From Muricoccus pecuniae (GTDB taxonomy: Bacteria; Pseudomonadota; Alphaproteobacteria; Acetobacterales; Acetobacteraceae), in assembly GCF_014199205.1 (NCBI RefSeq), contig NZ_JACIJD010000026.1, positions 1-47,358 of the forward strand: a stretch of 47,358 nt of DNA. Direction: 5' to 3'. Shown in pieces: positions 34,685 to 43,522 of the stretch. Position 1 is the first letter of the stretch. Every line of letters starts with the position of its first letter. The translations under genes were made by a program, and so were the position numbers. Under the pieces are notes generated by a model. It worked only from the letters and a program-made list of their open reading frames with translations. It was not told the DNA's origin and did not search any database.

Positions 34685-35252
34685 CGTGGCCCGCAACTCG
34701 GTGCAATTCTAGAAGGGGCTCAGCGAAGCTGAGTTCGAGCTGCGGTACGGCACTGAAGCGGCCTGCCGCGAGGTGCTCTTTCGGTCGCGCTGGCCGGAGG
34801 GTTTTGAGTGCTCGATCTGCGGCGAGCGGCGCTAGCGAGATACGGTCGCGCCAGCTGTTCCAATGCAGCGCCTGCCGACGCCAGACCTCGCTGACCGCGG
34901 GCACCATCTTCGCCGCTACCAAAGTGGCGCTGCGGATCTGGTTTCGGGCCATCTACCATGTGACCCAGACGAAGCAGGGGATCTCCAGCATCGAGTTGGA
35001 CCGCCGCCTCGGCGTGAGCCAGAGCACCGCCTGGACCATCAAGCACAAGCTCGGACAGATGATGCTGGAGCGCGACGCCGGGAGGCTGCTTGCGGGCCGT
35101 ATCGAGCTCGATGACGCCTATCTCGGCGGCGAGCGCTCGGGCGGCAAGCGTAGCCGTGGCTCGCGTGGCAAGACACCCTTCCTAGCCGCCGTCGATACTA
35201 CGCCAGAGGGCAAGCCGTTGCGGCTGAAGCGTACCCATCCGCCGAGTGCCGC
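34685..35252 (+). pseudogene. IS1595-family transposase relic
   Basis: Reads VQF, an in-frame TAG (34710-34712), KGLSEAEFELRYGTEAACRE, then GFECSICGERR with the zinc-binding CxxC, a stop, a frameshift and QCSACRRQTSLTAGTIF, GVSQSTAWTIKHKLGQMM and LDDAYLGGERSGGKR, the IS1595 pattern. It ends near PLRLKRT about half way through the DDE domain where an IS66 element begins. Stops, frameshift and truncation make it inactive. Confidence 0.85.
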
Positions 35253-35320
35253 TTCTGTGAGTGGTGAAGTTCGCTGACCTTAGTGACGCTCGTAAGGGCG
35301 ACGCTAAGGACGGGGGCGGG

Positions 35321-35687
35321 ATGGAGATCATCACCGGGGTGGAGCGGCGTCGTCGCTGGCGTGCCGAGGGCAAGTTGCGCGTGCTGGCTGAGGCGGCACA
35401 GCCCGGAGCGCGGACGTCGGAGGTGGCCCGGAGGCACGACATCCAGCCGTGGGCTTCTGTGGTATTGGCGGCGGCTGCGGCAAGGGCGGCTGACGGCAGC
35501 TGACGCGCCCGAGCCGGTGTTTCTGCCGGTGCAGGTGAGCGATGCGGCGGCGTCCGGGCCTGTGGCGCCCACGGCGGCGACGGACCCGCGGATCGAGATC
35601 GCGCTGCCGGACGGCACCCTCGTGCGGGTGGGGGCTGACGTGGACGCGGCGGCGCTGCGCCGCGTGTTGTCGGTGCTGCGGCGGTGA
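35321..35687 (+). pseudogene. tnpA: IS66 TnpA accessory protein, frameshifted
   Basis: Starts MEIITGVERRRRWRAEGKLR and GARTSEVARRHDI (helix-turn-helix) in one frame, then changes frame near 35450 to LLWYWRRLRQGRLTAADAPEP, VFLPVQV and RIEIALPDGTLVRVGADV. The two halves together equal a normal IS66 TnpA of about 120 residues. Confidence 0.85.
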
Positions 35688-35853
35688 TCCCGGTTCCCGC
35701 TGGTGAGCGGGTCTGGCTGGCGGTGGGCTACACGGACATGTGCCGCGGCATGAACGGCCTGGCGCTGCAGGTGCAGGAGGCGCTCGGGCGCTATCCGCAT
35801 GCCGGTGACCTCTACGTGTTCCGCGGCAAACGCGGCAGTCGCCTGACATTCTG
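35684..35853 (+). pseudogene. tnpB: IS66 TnpB accessory protein, truncated
   Basis: GTG 35684 overlaps the tnpA stop. VWLAVGYTDMCRGMNGLAL and HAGDLYVFRGKRG are the N-terminal half of IS66 TnpB. The frame then runs into the IS6 terminal repeat and ends at 35893, so about half the protein is missing. Confidence 0.88.
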
Positions 35854-36855
35854 GGTTCTGTCCAGCACTCGTGCCAAACTGGGTGAGCGGTGACGTAGGG
35901 AGGGGCTCGCCTATGCCGCTTCGAGAACTGCGAGCACAATTGTAGCACGACGGAGATGCAGCAGGCGGCCACGGCTGGCAGAGACAGATTGATCGTAGCG
36001 GGTTCGGGGGCGGAGGAAGTTGCGGAGTTCGTCATGGCTTTTGCAGAAACGCGCGGCTGAACCGAAGCTCTTGAAGCTCCGCATGCATCGCGTTCGGCCC
36101 TTTACGCCCCGGTGATCTTGCTCCAATCGGTTATTCTTGTAGGCACTGGTCCGGTGCACAACCCGCCGGCCCAGCACAGTACGGATTGCCCGCGGGTAGG
36201 AGCCATGGTCATCCGTGGTGACCTGATCGGGCGTGATGCCGGTGGCAGCCTTCGCTGAGCGAAAGAAGGTCTGGGCAGCGGCCATATCCCGCTGTTCGCT
36301 GAGCATGGTGTCGACCAGCTTGCCGTCACGGTCGATGGCTCGGTACAGATAGGCCCAGTGGCCGCGCACCTTCAAATACGTCTCATCCACGTGCCATCGT
36401 CGGCTGCGGCGACCGCCCCTGCCGTGCCCGCCGTTTCCGGAGTTCGTCAGCCAGTACCGGCGCGAGCTTCGCTTCCCAATCGCGGACCGCCTCGTGGCTG
36501 AAGACGATGCCGCGGACGAGAAACATCTCGGCCAGGTCGCGCAGGGTCAGGCGGTAGCGCAGCCGCCAGAGCACCACGAGGGCGATCACGTCCGAGGGGT
36601 ACTGGGTGTGGTTCAGCAGTCCGCCGCTGCGCTCATTGTACCCCTTGCCGCACTCCCGACAGCGGAACCGGCGATATCCCCGGGCCGTGCTCCGGCCGCT
36701 CCGTCATGGCGGCGGAGCCGCAGGCCACACAGTCCATCCCCGAGCCCCACCCGCTGGTCCCGGAGCCTACCCGCGGTACTCCAGCCAGCCAAACAGGTCG
36801 CTTGGCGCGAGACCTGAGAGATCCCACCCAGTTTGGCGCGAGTGCTGACAGAATC
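35854..36855. mobile_element. IS6-family element with matching terminal repeats
   Basis: Left end GGTTCTGTCCAGCACTCG (about 35855) and the complement of the right end (GGATTCTGTCAGCACTCG, ending 36855) match in about 30 of 34 positions including CCAAACTGGGTG. Length about 1 kb, normal for IS6. No 8-bp target duplication is seen, which fits replicative deletion at its ends. Confidence 0.82.
35911..36737 (-). pseudogene. IS6-family transposase, two frameshifts
   Basis: Read from ATG 36737: MDCVACGSAAMTERPE, frameshift, RFRCRECGKGYNERSGGLL (zinc ribbon), IALVVLWRLRYRLTLRDLA, EVFSHEAVRDW-like helix, then a second frameshift near 36405 and MDETYLKVRGHWAYLYRAID with the first Asp, TTDDHGSYPRAIRTVLG with the second, and NRLEQDHRGVKGRTRCM with the Glu. 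All DDE residues are present but in separate frames. The longer ending (after RPRTRYDQ) replaces the usual short tail. Confidence 0.85.
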
Positions 36856-36857
36856 CG

Positions 36858-36942
36858 GCGGATTATTGTTGACGTGACGGGCGAGGCAGCGCTGGTCTTG
36901 GCGCTCAAGGAGGAGGCTCCGCAATGGCCGAGATCGCGCTGA
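36858..36942 (+). pseudogene. 3' end of a gene cut by IS6
   Basis: Directly after the IS6 end an open frame reads RRIIVDVTGEAALVLALKEE and stops at 36940-36942, overlapping the start of the SGNH gene by 19 bases. It looks like the C-terminus of an upstream operon member whose main part was removed. Too short for a family call. Confidence 0.35.
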
Positions 36943-37868
36943 GAGAGTTAGAGCAGCGGATGCGGACGGAGCACCTGACCAAAGACGAACTTCAGCGGTA
37001 TTTCGAGACCGACCCCGGAGCCTCTCCTGCCCCATTTTTCCCGGGCCTTCGGATCAGAACTGATGTAGTGGCGATGCCGCCACCGGGCCCGAGGACTCTG
37101 GGAGTCGGAAGCGGCCTCGCTCGGTGGATAATCAGGGCCAGGCGCGAGGAGCGCGACCGGTGGTTCACCGACAAGCGCCGGACGGACCCCAATGCGAAGG
37201 TCGTCGTCTCGGACGGGGACTCGTGGTTCCTGCACCCGCTACTCTACGACGTCATTGACCGCTTGGCCGGGATCTGCGCCATCAAGAGCCTGGACTGGCC
37301 CGGAGATGAACTTCAGACCATCGCGAGCCTGAAGGAGTACCTGCCAGCCTTGGAGGAAACTGGAGCGACGGTCCTGCTGGTCAGCGCGGGCGGCAACGAC
37401 CTCGTGGCCAATGGCAAGCTCGCCGACCATCTGAACGAGTACGCGCCGGGCATGACGGCCGACAAGCTCCTGCGCCCGAGCTACGATAAACTCATCGCCA
37501 CCAGCATGCGGCGCTACGCCGACATCTTCCGCACGGCGCTGGCGGTCGAGCTGGTCGACCAGATCGTCTGCCACGGCTACGACTATGCCATCCCCGGTGT
37601 AAACGGCGAGCCGGGCCGCTGGATGGAACGGCCAATGGCGAGCCGCGGCATCGACGATCCTGGCCTCCGGCGGGAGATCGCGACCATCATGGTGGACCGG
37701 TTCAATAACGCCCTATGGAAGGCCGCAGGCGGCGGCCAGAACTTAAGGATCGACTACCTCGACTTGCGCGGCACTTTGGGGGACCACCAGTGGAGCGATG
37801 AACTTCATCCCAAGGAGGACGGGTTCCTGGCCGTGGCCGGGCGATTCCGGCAGATCTTACGTATTTAG
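36924..37868 (+). CDS. SGNH/GDSL-family hydrolase
   Basis: 314 residues, ATG 36924 with AAGGAGG 10 bases ahead. Block I: VVSDGDSWF (about residues 92-100, nucleophile Ser in GDS). Block III: VSAGGNDLV (Asn). Block V: WSDELHPKEDGF (catalytic Asp and His). The first 90 residues (QRMRTEHLTKDELQRYFE) are an extra helical region not needed for catalysis. No signal peptide, so it acts in the cytoplasm. SGNH enzymes hydrolyse esters, including lipids and acylated sugars. It heads a + strand series with patatin, subtilase and caspase-like genes, so I read it as one enzyme of a multi-hydrolase conflict module. Confidence 0.85.
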   Translation: MAEIALRELEQRMRTEHLTKDELQRYFETDPGASPAPFFPGLRIRTDVVAMPPPGPRTLGVGSGLARWIIRARREERDRWFTDKRRTDPNAKVVVSDGDSWFLHPLLYDVIDRLAGICAIKSLDWPGDELQTIASLKEYLPALEETGATVLLVSAGGNDLVANGKLADHLNEYAPGMTADKLLRPSYDKLIATSMRRYADIFRTALAVELVDQIVCHGYDYAIPGVNGEPGRWMERPMASRGIDDPGLRREIATIMVDRFNNALWKAAGGGQNLRIDYLDLRGTLGDHQWSDELHPKEDGFLAVAGRFRQILRI

Positions 37869-37881
37869 CGCCTAGCGACGG

Positions 37882-37908
37882 CCTAATCAGATACCTTCTA
37901 TGATTAGG
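37882..37908. promoter_or_regulatory. 8-11-8 inverted repeat between SGNH and patatin genes
   Basis: CCTAATCA (37882-37889) and TGATTAGG (37901-37908), perfect arms with an 11-base loop, in the 86-base gap. Without a U-run it is a weak terminator, so an operator for the patatin operon is equally possible. Confidence 0.5.
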
Positions 37909-37954
37909 GCATGGGACGCGGCCGGCGATTTTTTCCTTCGGAGTAGATCAGCCG

Positions 37955-39076
37955 ATGACCATCAAAACGCTTGGCGGAGGCGGCGACGACGGTGAGCTTC
38001 GCGATGAGATCGGCCTCTGTCTTTCGGGCGGCGGCTACCGGGCGATGCTTTTCCATGTCGGTGCACTGTGGCGCCTGATGAAATCAGGCAAACTCCTTGA
38101 GATCGATCGAATCTCGAGCGTCTCGGGCGGATCGATTACCGCCGGCGTGCTGGCAATCGCCTGGGACGAGCTCAAAGTTGGCGGACTTGATGCCTTTCAG
38201 GCGCGCGTCGTCACGCCGCTACGGCGGATGGCGGGCGTGACGGTCGACAAGCGGTCAATCCTGAGCGGCATCCTGCTTCCGGGAACGATCGGTCAGTTCG
38301 TGGCGCGCGCCTATGACGAGCATCTTTTCGACGGCGCGACACTCCAGGATCTGCCCGATTGGCCTGTGTTCGTGTTCAACGCCACCAATCTCGAGACAGG
38401 AACGCTTTTCCGCTTCACCAAGGCCGAAGCGCGCGACTGGCGGGTTGGCCGGATCGACAAGCCGCGGTTCAAAATCGCTCACGCCGTTGCCGCCTCGTCC
38501 GCTTTTCCGCCAGTGCTCTCGCCCTTCGTTCTCGATGTCGAGCCAAGCGACTTCGATCCTCTGACGGGAAAGGAGATCGCCGACGATCGCTTCCGCAGCG
38601 AGATCAGCCTGACCGATGGCGGTGTCTATGACAATCTCGGGATCGAGCAGGTCTGGAAGCGCTGTAAGACGGTGCTCGTCTCGGACGGGGGTGGCCGGAT
38701 TGAGGACGATCCCTCACCACCGGGCGATTGGGCGCGTGGCGCCAAACGTGTGCTCGACGTTGTCGATCATCAGGTCCGTAACCTCCGCAAGCGCCAAGTG
38801 GTCTGTTCGCTGGTCGCGAAGGAGCGGATGGGTACTTACTGGGGCATCCGCACCGATATTGCCGACTATCAGCTTCCCGACCCATATCCTGCACCACACG
38901 TCGACACGTTGCGGATTGCCGGGATCGCGACCCGGTTGCGGCGCATGAACGCGAGCGAGCAGGAACTCCTGATCAACTGGGGCTATGCGGTGGCCGATGC
39001 TGCCGTGAGGCGCTATTGGCCGGACGGGTTCGCTGGACAGCCGGTGCTCCCCTATCCGACAGTCGGAGTGGCCTGA
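37955..39076 (+). CDS. Patatin-like phospholipase
   Basis: 373 residues, ATG 37955 (CGGAG upstream). Oxyanion loop LCLSGGGYRAMLFHVGAL (about residues 23-41), nucleophile elbow VSGGSITAG (Ser about 66) and catalytic Asp in SLTDGGVYDNLG (about residue 219) give a complete Ser-Asp dyad. Patatins cleave acyl chains from membrane lipids and are frequent effectors in antiphage systems, for example CBASS CapV. No signal peptide. The stop codon shares a base with the start of the subtilase (TGATG), so the two are co-translated. No cyclase or STAND sensor gene is adjacent now, so how it is triggered is unclear. Confidence 0.9.
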   Translation: MTIKTLGGGGDDGELRDEIGLCLSGGGYRAMLFHVGALWRLMKSGKLLEIDRISSVSGGSITAGVLAIAWDELKVGGLDAFQARVVTPLRRMAGVTVDKRSILSGILLPGTIGQFVARAYDEHLFDGATLQDLPDWPVFVFNATNLETGTLFRFTKAEARDWRVGRIDKPRFKIAHAVAASSAFPPVLSPFVLDVEPSDFDPLTGKEIADDRFRSEISLTDGGVYDNLGIEQVWKRCKTVLVSDGGGRIEDDPSPPGDWARGAKRVLDVVDHQVRNLRKRQVVCSLVAKERMGTYWGIRTDIADYQLPDPYPAPHVDTLRIAGIATRLRRMNASEQELLINWGYAVADAAVRRYWPDGFAGQPVLPYPTVGVA

Positions 39077-40287
39077 TGGCGACCTCGCGCTATTTCATCC
39101 TCGACCTTGTGGATCCTGGCAAACGCCCGGACGTGAGAGGCTTCGGACCAAGATTATTGGGTGCCGGGGTGCCGCCCCGTGCCTTCGGTGGCGAACGCTC
39201 GCCGGTCACCGTCGCCGCAGCCGAATTGTCGCCGCAGGAAGCGGCCCAGGAGCGCAAGCGCGAAGGTCGACTGCTCGAGCGCGCCTTTCCGCTCAAGCTA
39301 ATCACCCCCACTACGAAGGCCGCACCGAACCCTGCGGCTCGGGGCAGGCCCGCCTGGGGAGTCACCGCCACCAGGGCGGACAGGAGTCCTTACGACGGTA
39401 CAGGTGTCACGGTGGCGGTGCTCGATACCGGCATCAACCCTGCGCATGAGGCATTCGCAGCTTATGGTGAGCGCCTCGTAGTCAAGGATTTCACCCGTAC
39501 AGGCGGCGCAGGTACCGATAATGACGGGCACGGCACCCATTGCGCCGGCACGATTTTCGGGCGCGATGTAGACGGTACACGGATCGGGATCGCGCGCAAT
39601 GTCGAGCGTGCGCTAATCGGCAAGGTGCTGCCCGACGATGGCGAAGGTGATGCCGCGATCTTGTTCGAAGCGATGCAGTGGGTGCACCAGCAAGGCGCCA
39701 ATATTGTCTCGATGTCACTGGGCTTCGATTACCCGGGCATGGTGCGCCAGTTGATCGAGGAGGGCGTTCCTGATGACGTAGCGGCGTCGAGCGCGCTCGT
39801 CCTGTTCACGCGTAACCTTCGCGCCTTCGATCGTCTGATGAGCTACTTTCAAGTCGAGAAGAAGATGCTGGTAGTAGCCGCATCGGGCAACGAAAGCCGG
39901 CGGACAGGCGCCAACCAGTTCCTGATCTCGGCGTCGTTGCCGTCGTCTGCCGATCATGTGGTCGCAATCGGCGCCTATGGCCGGCATGGACGAGCGTTTG
40001 AAATCGCTAGCTTCTCCAACACCGATGTCGCGCTCTGCGGGCCGGGCGTCGACGTGCTATCTGCCGAAGCGGCCACGAACGCTGGTCTGGTCGAGATGAG
40101 CGGTACGAGCATGGCATGCCCCCACATCGCAGGCCTCGCCGCTTTATGGTGGCAGTTGCTCGGTCGCGATGCGAATGCTGAGCGGGTTCGTGAGGAGCTG
40201 TTGCGCGCCGCCGTGAAGAGCAAGCTTCCCGCCGCCTACGACGAGGCGCAATATGGCCGCGGACGTGCTATGGCGCCGGCGAACTAA
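39076..40287 (+). CDS. S8 subtilisin-like serine protease
   Basis: 403 residues, ATG 39076 overlapping the patatin stop. Catalytic Asp in VAVLDTGINPAH (about residue 117), His in DNDGHGTHCAG (about 154), oxyanion Asn in VVAASGNESR and Ser in GTSMACPHIAG (about 345): a full subtilase triad. There is no signal peptide and only a charged 100-residue leader, so it is an intracellular subtilase, not a secreted nutrient protease. Coupling to patatin and to the caspase-like gene 7 bases downstream suggests a joint role, possibly cleaving and activating its neighbours. That cascade is inferred. Confidence 0.9.
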   Translation: MATSRYFILDLVDPGKRPDVRGFGPRLLGAGVPPRAFGGERSPVTVAAAELSPQEAAQERKREGRLLERAFPLKLITPTTKAAPNPAARGRPAWGVTATRADRSPYDGTGVTVAVLDTGINPAHEAFAAYGERLVVKDFTRTGGAGTDNDGHGTHCAGTIFGRDVDGTRIGIARNVERALIGKVLPDDGEGDAAILFEAMQWVHQQGANIVSMSLGFDYPGMVRQLIEEGVPDDVAASSALVLFTRNLRAFDRLMSYFQVEKKMLVVAASGNESRRTGANQFLISASLPSSADHVVAIGAYGRHGRAFEIASFSNTDVALCGPGVDVLSAEAATNAGLVEMSGTSMACPHIAGLAALWWQLLGRDANAERVREELLRAAVKSKLPAAYDEAQYGRGRAMAPAN

Positions 40288-40294
40288 GGCGACA

Positions 40295-40618
40295 ATGTCG
40301 GATCGCGCACTCGTCTTTCACGGCAAGGACATTCGGGCCGGCGTCCATGTGCTGTTGATCGGATCGGCGATCCCCTGGGCCGAGGGCGGCGCGAAATGCA
40401 CGAGGTCGGCACAGCGCATCGCAGCGATGGGCATCGGCCAGCTCGGTGGGCCACCCATGTCGATGCGGGCGATGGCGAACGGGTTCTGCGACGTATCTCC
40501 CAATCCCGATAGGCCGCTCGCGCGCCTCTCGCTTTTGCTGTCAGAGCCAGCGGTCGCTTCCTATCGCGGCCAGAAGGTGCCACGCGGAACCATCGCTGAC
40601 GTTCCTCCGCTCCACAGT
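40295..40618 (+). pseudogene. Caspase-like protease N-terminus, cut by IS3
   Basis: ATG 40295, 7 bases after the subtilase stop. About 103 residues are left: VHVLLIGSAIPW, then LGGPPMSMRAMANGF and NPDRPLARLSLLLSEP, which resembles the N-terminus of caspase/metacaspase-family proteins of bacterial conflict systems (strand, loop, then SPP.SA.. helix and a second strand). The His-Cys dyad would lie further downstream and is lost. The frame meets the terminal repeat of an IS3 element at 40619 and ends in it. The family call is moderate. Confidence 0.45.
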
Positions 40619-40669
40619 TGATTGAGACATCCCGTATGCGGACGGTATCCGCCGATGGGGTGCAGGACG

Positions 40670-40924
40670 ATGACAGAGCTGACGGATGCCGCTGGTCCCG
40701 GCCGGGGTGGCCGGATGTCGCGGCAGCGCAAGCGGGAGGCGGTGCTGCGGCTGCTCCGGGGCGAGGACCTGGAGACAGTCTCGCGGGCGCTGGGTGTGAC
40801 GGCGGCGACCCTAAGCGGCTGGCGCGACGCCTTCCTGGCGGGTGGTGAGGCAAGCCTGGCCACGCGACCGGCTGATGGCGAGGCGCTGGAGAGCGAGCGG
40901 CTCAAGGACAAGCTGGGCGAGATG
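40670..40924 (+). pseudogene. IS3-A orfA, 5' part (continues at 43443)
   Basis: GGRMSRQRKREAVLRLLRGE and ALGVTAATLSGWRDAFLAGG form the helix-turn-helix of an IS3 orfA. The frame is cut after LGEM by IS3-B. It resumes at 43443 with LLERELLEAKVAALEGG and ends RRRSRP with TGA 43524-43526 overlapping the orfB start. Joining across the 4-bp duplication restores a perfect frame of about 113 residues. Confidence 0.9.
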
Positions 40925-40950
40925 TGACCCTGCCCCCTACGTGCCCTCAC

Positions 40951-41567
40951 TCATAAGCAGAGTCCGATTTCTGTATGCCCCTGCTCGGGGCGGGTTGCCA
41001 AGGCTGCTGGGGTGAGCCCGCCCAGGCTCGTATGTGGGCGGACCGTGTTGTAGTCGATCCTCCACGCCTCGATGATCCGGCGCGCCGCGGCCAGGCTGCT
41101 GAACAGGTGCTCGTTCAGGCACTCGTCCCGAAACCGACCGTTGAAGCTTTCCACGAACCCGTTCTGCTGCGGTTTGCCGGGTGCGATGTAGTGCCACAGC
41201 ACCGACCGCTCCTCCTGCCAGCGCAGGATGGCGTGCGAGGTCAGCTCCGTGCCGTTGTCGCTGACCACCATGGCCGGACGGCAACCGCGCAGCTCGACGA
41301 TGCGGTCCAGTTCGCGACCGACCCGCAAGCCGGACAGCGACGTGTCCACGACTAGGCCGAGGCACTCGCGGGTGAAGTCGTCCACGACGGCCAGCACCCG
41401 GAACCTCCGCCCATTGGTCAGCGCGTCGGACACAAAGTCCAGCGACCAGCGCTGGTCCGCCGCCTTCGGCTGCGCCATGGGTGAGCGCGTGCCCAGCGCT
41501 CGTTTCCGGCCACCCCGCTTGCGCACGCCAAGCCGCTCCTCTCGGTAAAGCCGGAACAGCTTCTTGT
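40951..41567 (-). pseudogene. IS3-B orfB, catalytic 3' part
   Basis: Begins (after the IS110 junction) [18 protein letters not shown] and carries the DDE core: [18 protein letters not shown] (Asp), [17 protein letters not shown] (Asp) and [20 protein letters not shown] (Glu), then [17 protein letters not shown]. The catalytic domain is intact, but its 5' part is separated by the IS110 insertion. Confidence 0.9.
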
Positions 41568-42875
41568 CTTCTAATCGCGGTCAACCTTCCTTTCCGATGG
41601 ACATCCCTGTGCCGCGGACCTTGTCGTCTTCGAGGTCGAGACGAGCTCGCCTCATCATGGCCCTCGCCAGCTGGTCCCCCGATGTGATTCGCGCGCTCCC
41701 TTTTGGGCCGCACAAGAGGATCCGGGGTGACCTGGCCAGCGTCCCGGCTGGGACGTCCCTCGCCCGATAGGCGAGAGCTCAGTGGGCCGGTGCGGCCTCG
41801 AACTCGGTGCCGTCCAGCCAAATGCGGTGCAGGGTTTGAGGCACTGCCTCAAACGGCCAACTTGCGGGCGACAGCCACCTTGGCTTTGCGGCTGCCGATC
41901 CGCTTGGCCAGGCTCAGGCCCCAGCTTCGCAGGGTGCAGTCCTTGCGCACGCGCGTCATCAGCGCGTTCGCCGCCTCGAACAGCAGGCTGTGTGCCGTAC
42001 GGTCCCCTGCTTTTGAGATGCGTCCGCCCAGGTCGACCTCGCCGGATTGATAGCGCTTCGGCGTGAGCCCGAGGTAGGCCCCGACATCGCAGGAGCGCCG
42101 GAACCGGGTGGGATCATCGAGCGCCGTCACGAAGGTCAGTGACGTGATGGCGCCTACTCCCGGGACCGTTGCCAGACGGCGGCAGACGTCTTGGTCGCGT
42201 GCGATCCTCACGAGCTGCCGCTCAAGTGCGACCTTCTGCTCGCCCGCAGCCTTCCAGGCACATACCAGGGCACCTATCGCGTCGCGTACCATCGGATCAT
42301 CCGGACACTCAGCGTTCACAGCCCGCTCGAACGTCCCTCCGGTTCCCGGCGCCAGGATCACGCCAAAGGTCTTCAGCAGCCCGCGGATCTGATTGTAGAG
42401 GCCGGTGCGCACCTCGACGAGCTGACGCCGCGCCGCGAGGATGGCCCGCACCCGGCAGCTGTGCACGCTCTTGACCACGGCCGGGCGGTACCAGCCCGAG
42501 CGAACCACCTGAGCGATGCTGTGGGCGTCGTTGGTATCGGTCTTGTTCCTGCAGCGACAAGGCCGCGGCGACATGGCGGGCGTGCAGGCACTCGATCGGG
42601 ACACCCAGGGCCTTCAGGCCGTGCCACAACCAGATGGCGAGCGGCCCGCTCTCCATACCGACTTTGATGGCGCCTGGCGCCCGCTGCGCCAGCACCTCAG
42701 CAATAGCGTTGGGCCGCGAGGGGCACTTGCCGCGCCAGGTACGACGGCCCTCCGCATCGACGGTGCAGATTTCCGTCTCCTTCTGCGACACGTCCAGACC
42801 GACGTAGAGCATCATCGCATCCTCCAGCGTATGGAACCGGGACAGAGCCTACTCCCCTCCCAGATGCGATTAGGC
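41568..42875 (-). mobile_element. IS110-type element (IS110-B) inside IS3-B orfB
   Basis: TAATCGC occurs at the left end (about 41571) and its complement GCGATTA near the right end (about 42865), forming short subterminal repeats. The IS3 reading resumes on both sides (LNH on the right, [10 protein letters not shown] on the left). Boundaries are good to about 10 bases. Confidence 0.75.
41849..42815 (-). pseudogene. IS110-B transposase, frameshifted
   Basis: From ATG 42815: MLYVGLDVSQKETEICTVD (first Asp of the DEDD RuvC-like domain), GMESGPLAIWLWHGL (Glu), HARHVAAALSLQ, a frameshift near 42550, then NKTDTNDAHSIAQVV (the two Asp), VPGVGAITSLTFVTALDD and KRYQSGEVDLGGRISKAGD with the Ser-containing motif. 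The end is also changed: after RKLAV a stop is created by a short palindromic insertion, and LHRIWLDGTEFEA is left in another frame. Confidence 0.88.
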
Positions 42876-42883
42876 CATGTGGT

Positions 42884-43114
42884 TCAGCCGCACGCCCTCC
42901 CGAGACAGCAGGATGTGGAGCCGCCGGTAGCCGAACCGGCGGCGCTCACCAGCCAGCAACCGCAGCCTGGCACGGATCTCGCCGCGTCAGGCCGTTTGGA
43001 GGCATACCGGTAGGTCTTCGGTTCCAGCCCGACCAACCCGCACGCCCGCCGCTGCGAATAGCCCTTCTGCTCTATCGCCCGGGTCACGGCCCTGCGCCGC
43101 GAGCCGGGCATCAG
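42884..43114 (-). pseudogene. IS3-B orfB, 5' part, frameshifted
   Basis: LMPGSRRRAVTRAIEQKGYS, QRRACGLVGLEPKTYRYASK then a frame change near 42990 into RLRLLAGERRRFGYRRLHIL and LLSREGVRLNH, where the IS110 element begins. Its continuation is at 41567 and below. Confidence 0.82.
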
Positions 43115-43377
43115 AAGTTTTTTGCCAGCATCTCCTTCAGCGTCGCCACATCCAGCATATGCTCCGCCAGCAGCCGCTTCAGCTTGGCGTTCTCCTCCTC
43201 CAGCCCCTTCAGCTTGCGGGCATCCGACACATCCATGCCGCCATACTTGGACCGCCACGTGTAGAACGTCGCGTCGCTGATCCCGTGCTTGCGGCACAGA
43301 TCGGCCGCGGTCGCACCTGCCTGGTGCTCCTTCAGCACGCCAATGACCTGCTCTTGCGTGAACCTCGACCGCTTCAT
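43111..43377 (-). CDS. IS3-B orfA (helix-turn-helix and leucine zipper)
   Basis: 88 residues, intact. MKRSRFTQEQVIGVLKEHQA and DLCRKHGISDATFYTWRSKY are the DNA-binding part, and KLKGLEEENAKLKRLLAEHM the leucine zipper of IS407/IS511-type orfA. It normally continues into orfB by -1 frameshifting. Since orfB is broken here it can at most act as a regulator. Confidence 0.93.
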   Translation of the reverse strand: MKRSRFTQEQVIGVLKEHQAGATAADLCRKHGISDATFYTWRSKYGGMDVSDARKLKGLEEENAKLKRLLAEHMLDVATLKEMLAKNF

Positions 43378-43522
43378 CGTCCGTCTCCTGTTGACGGACC
43401 CTAACTTCAGAACGAGGGCATTTCAGGGGGCAAGGTCAGATGCTGCTCGAGCGCGAGCTGCTGGAGGCCAAGGTCGCGGCCCTTGAGGGGGGCCGCCCTT
43501 TGGCCCGGCGGAGGTCACGGCC

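Larger units (their letters stand above)
35256..35853 (+). mobile_element. IS66-family element, left part only
   Basis: Holds the accessory genes tnpA (frameshifted) and tnpB (cut), but no tnpC transposase. The left boundary is estimated from where the IS1595 reading ends. The right boundary is the IS6 terminus at 35854. Confidence 0.75.
40925..43438 (-). mobile_element. Inner IS3-family element (IS3-B), IS407-like, with GATG target duplication
   Basis: Ends are TGACCCTGCCCCCT (40925) and the complement TGACCTTGCCCCCT (ending 43438). GATG flanks both sides (40921-40924 and 43439-43442). The 4-bp duplication fits the IS407 group. It lies on the - strand and carries its own IS110-type insertion (about 41568-42875). 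Without that it is about 1.2 kb. Confidence 0.9.

Noticed and set aside
35844-36865. 8-bp target duplication around the IS6 element
   Set aside because: Flanks compared by eye show no matching 8-mers.
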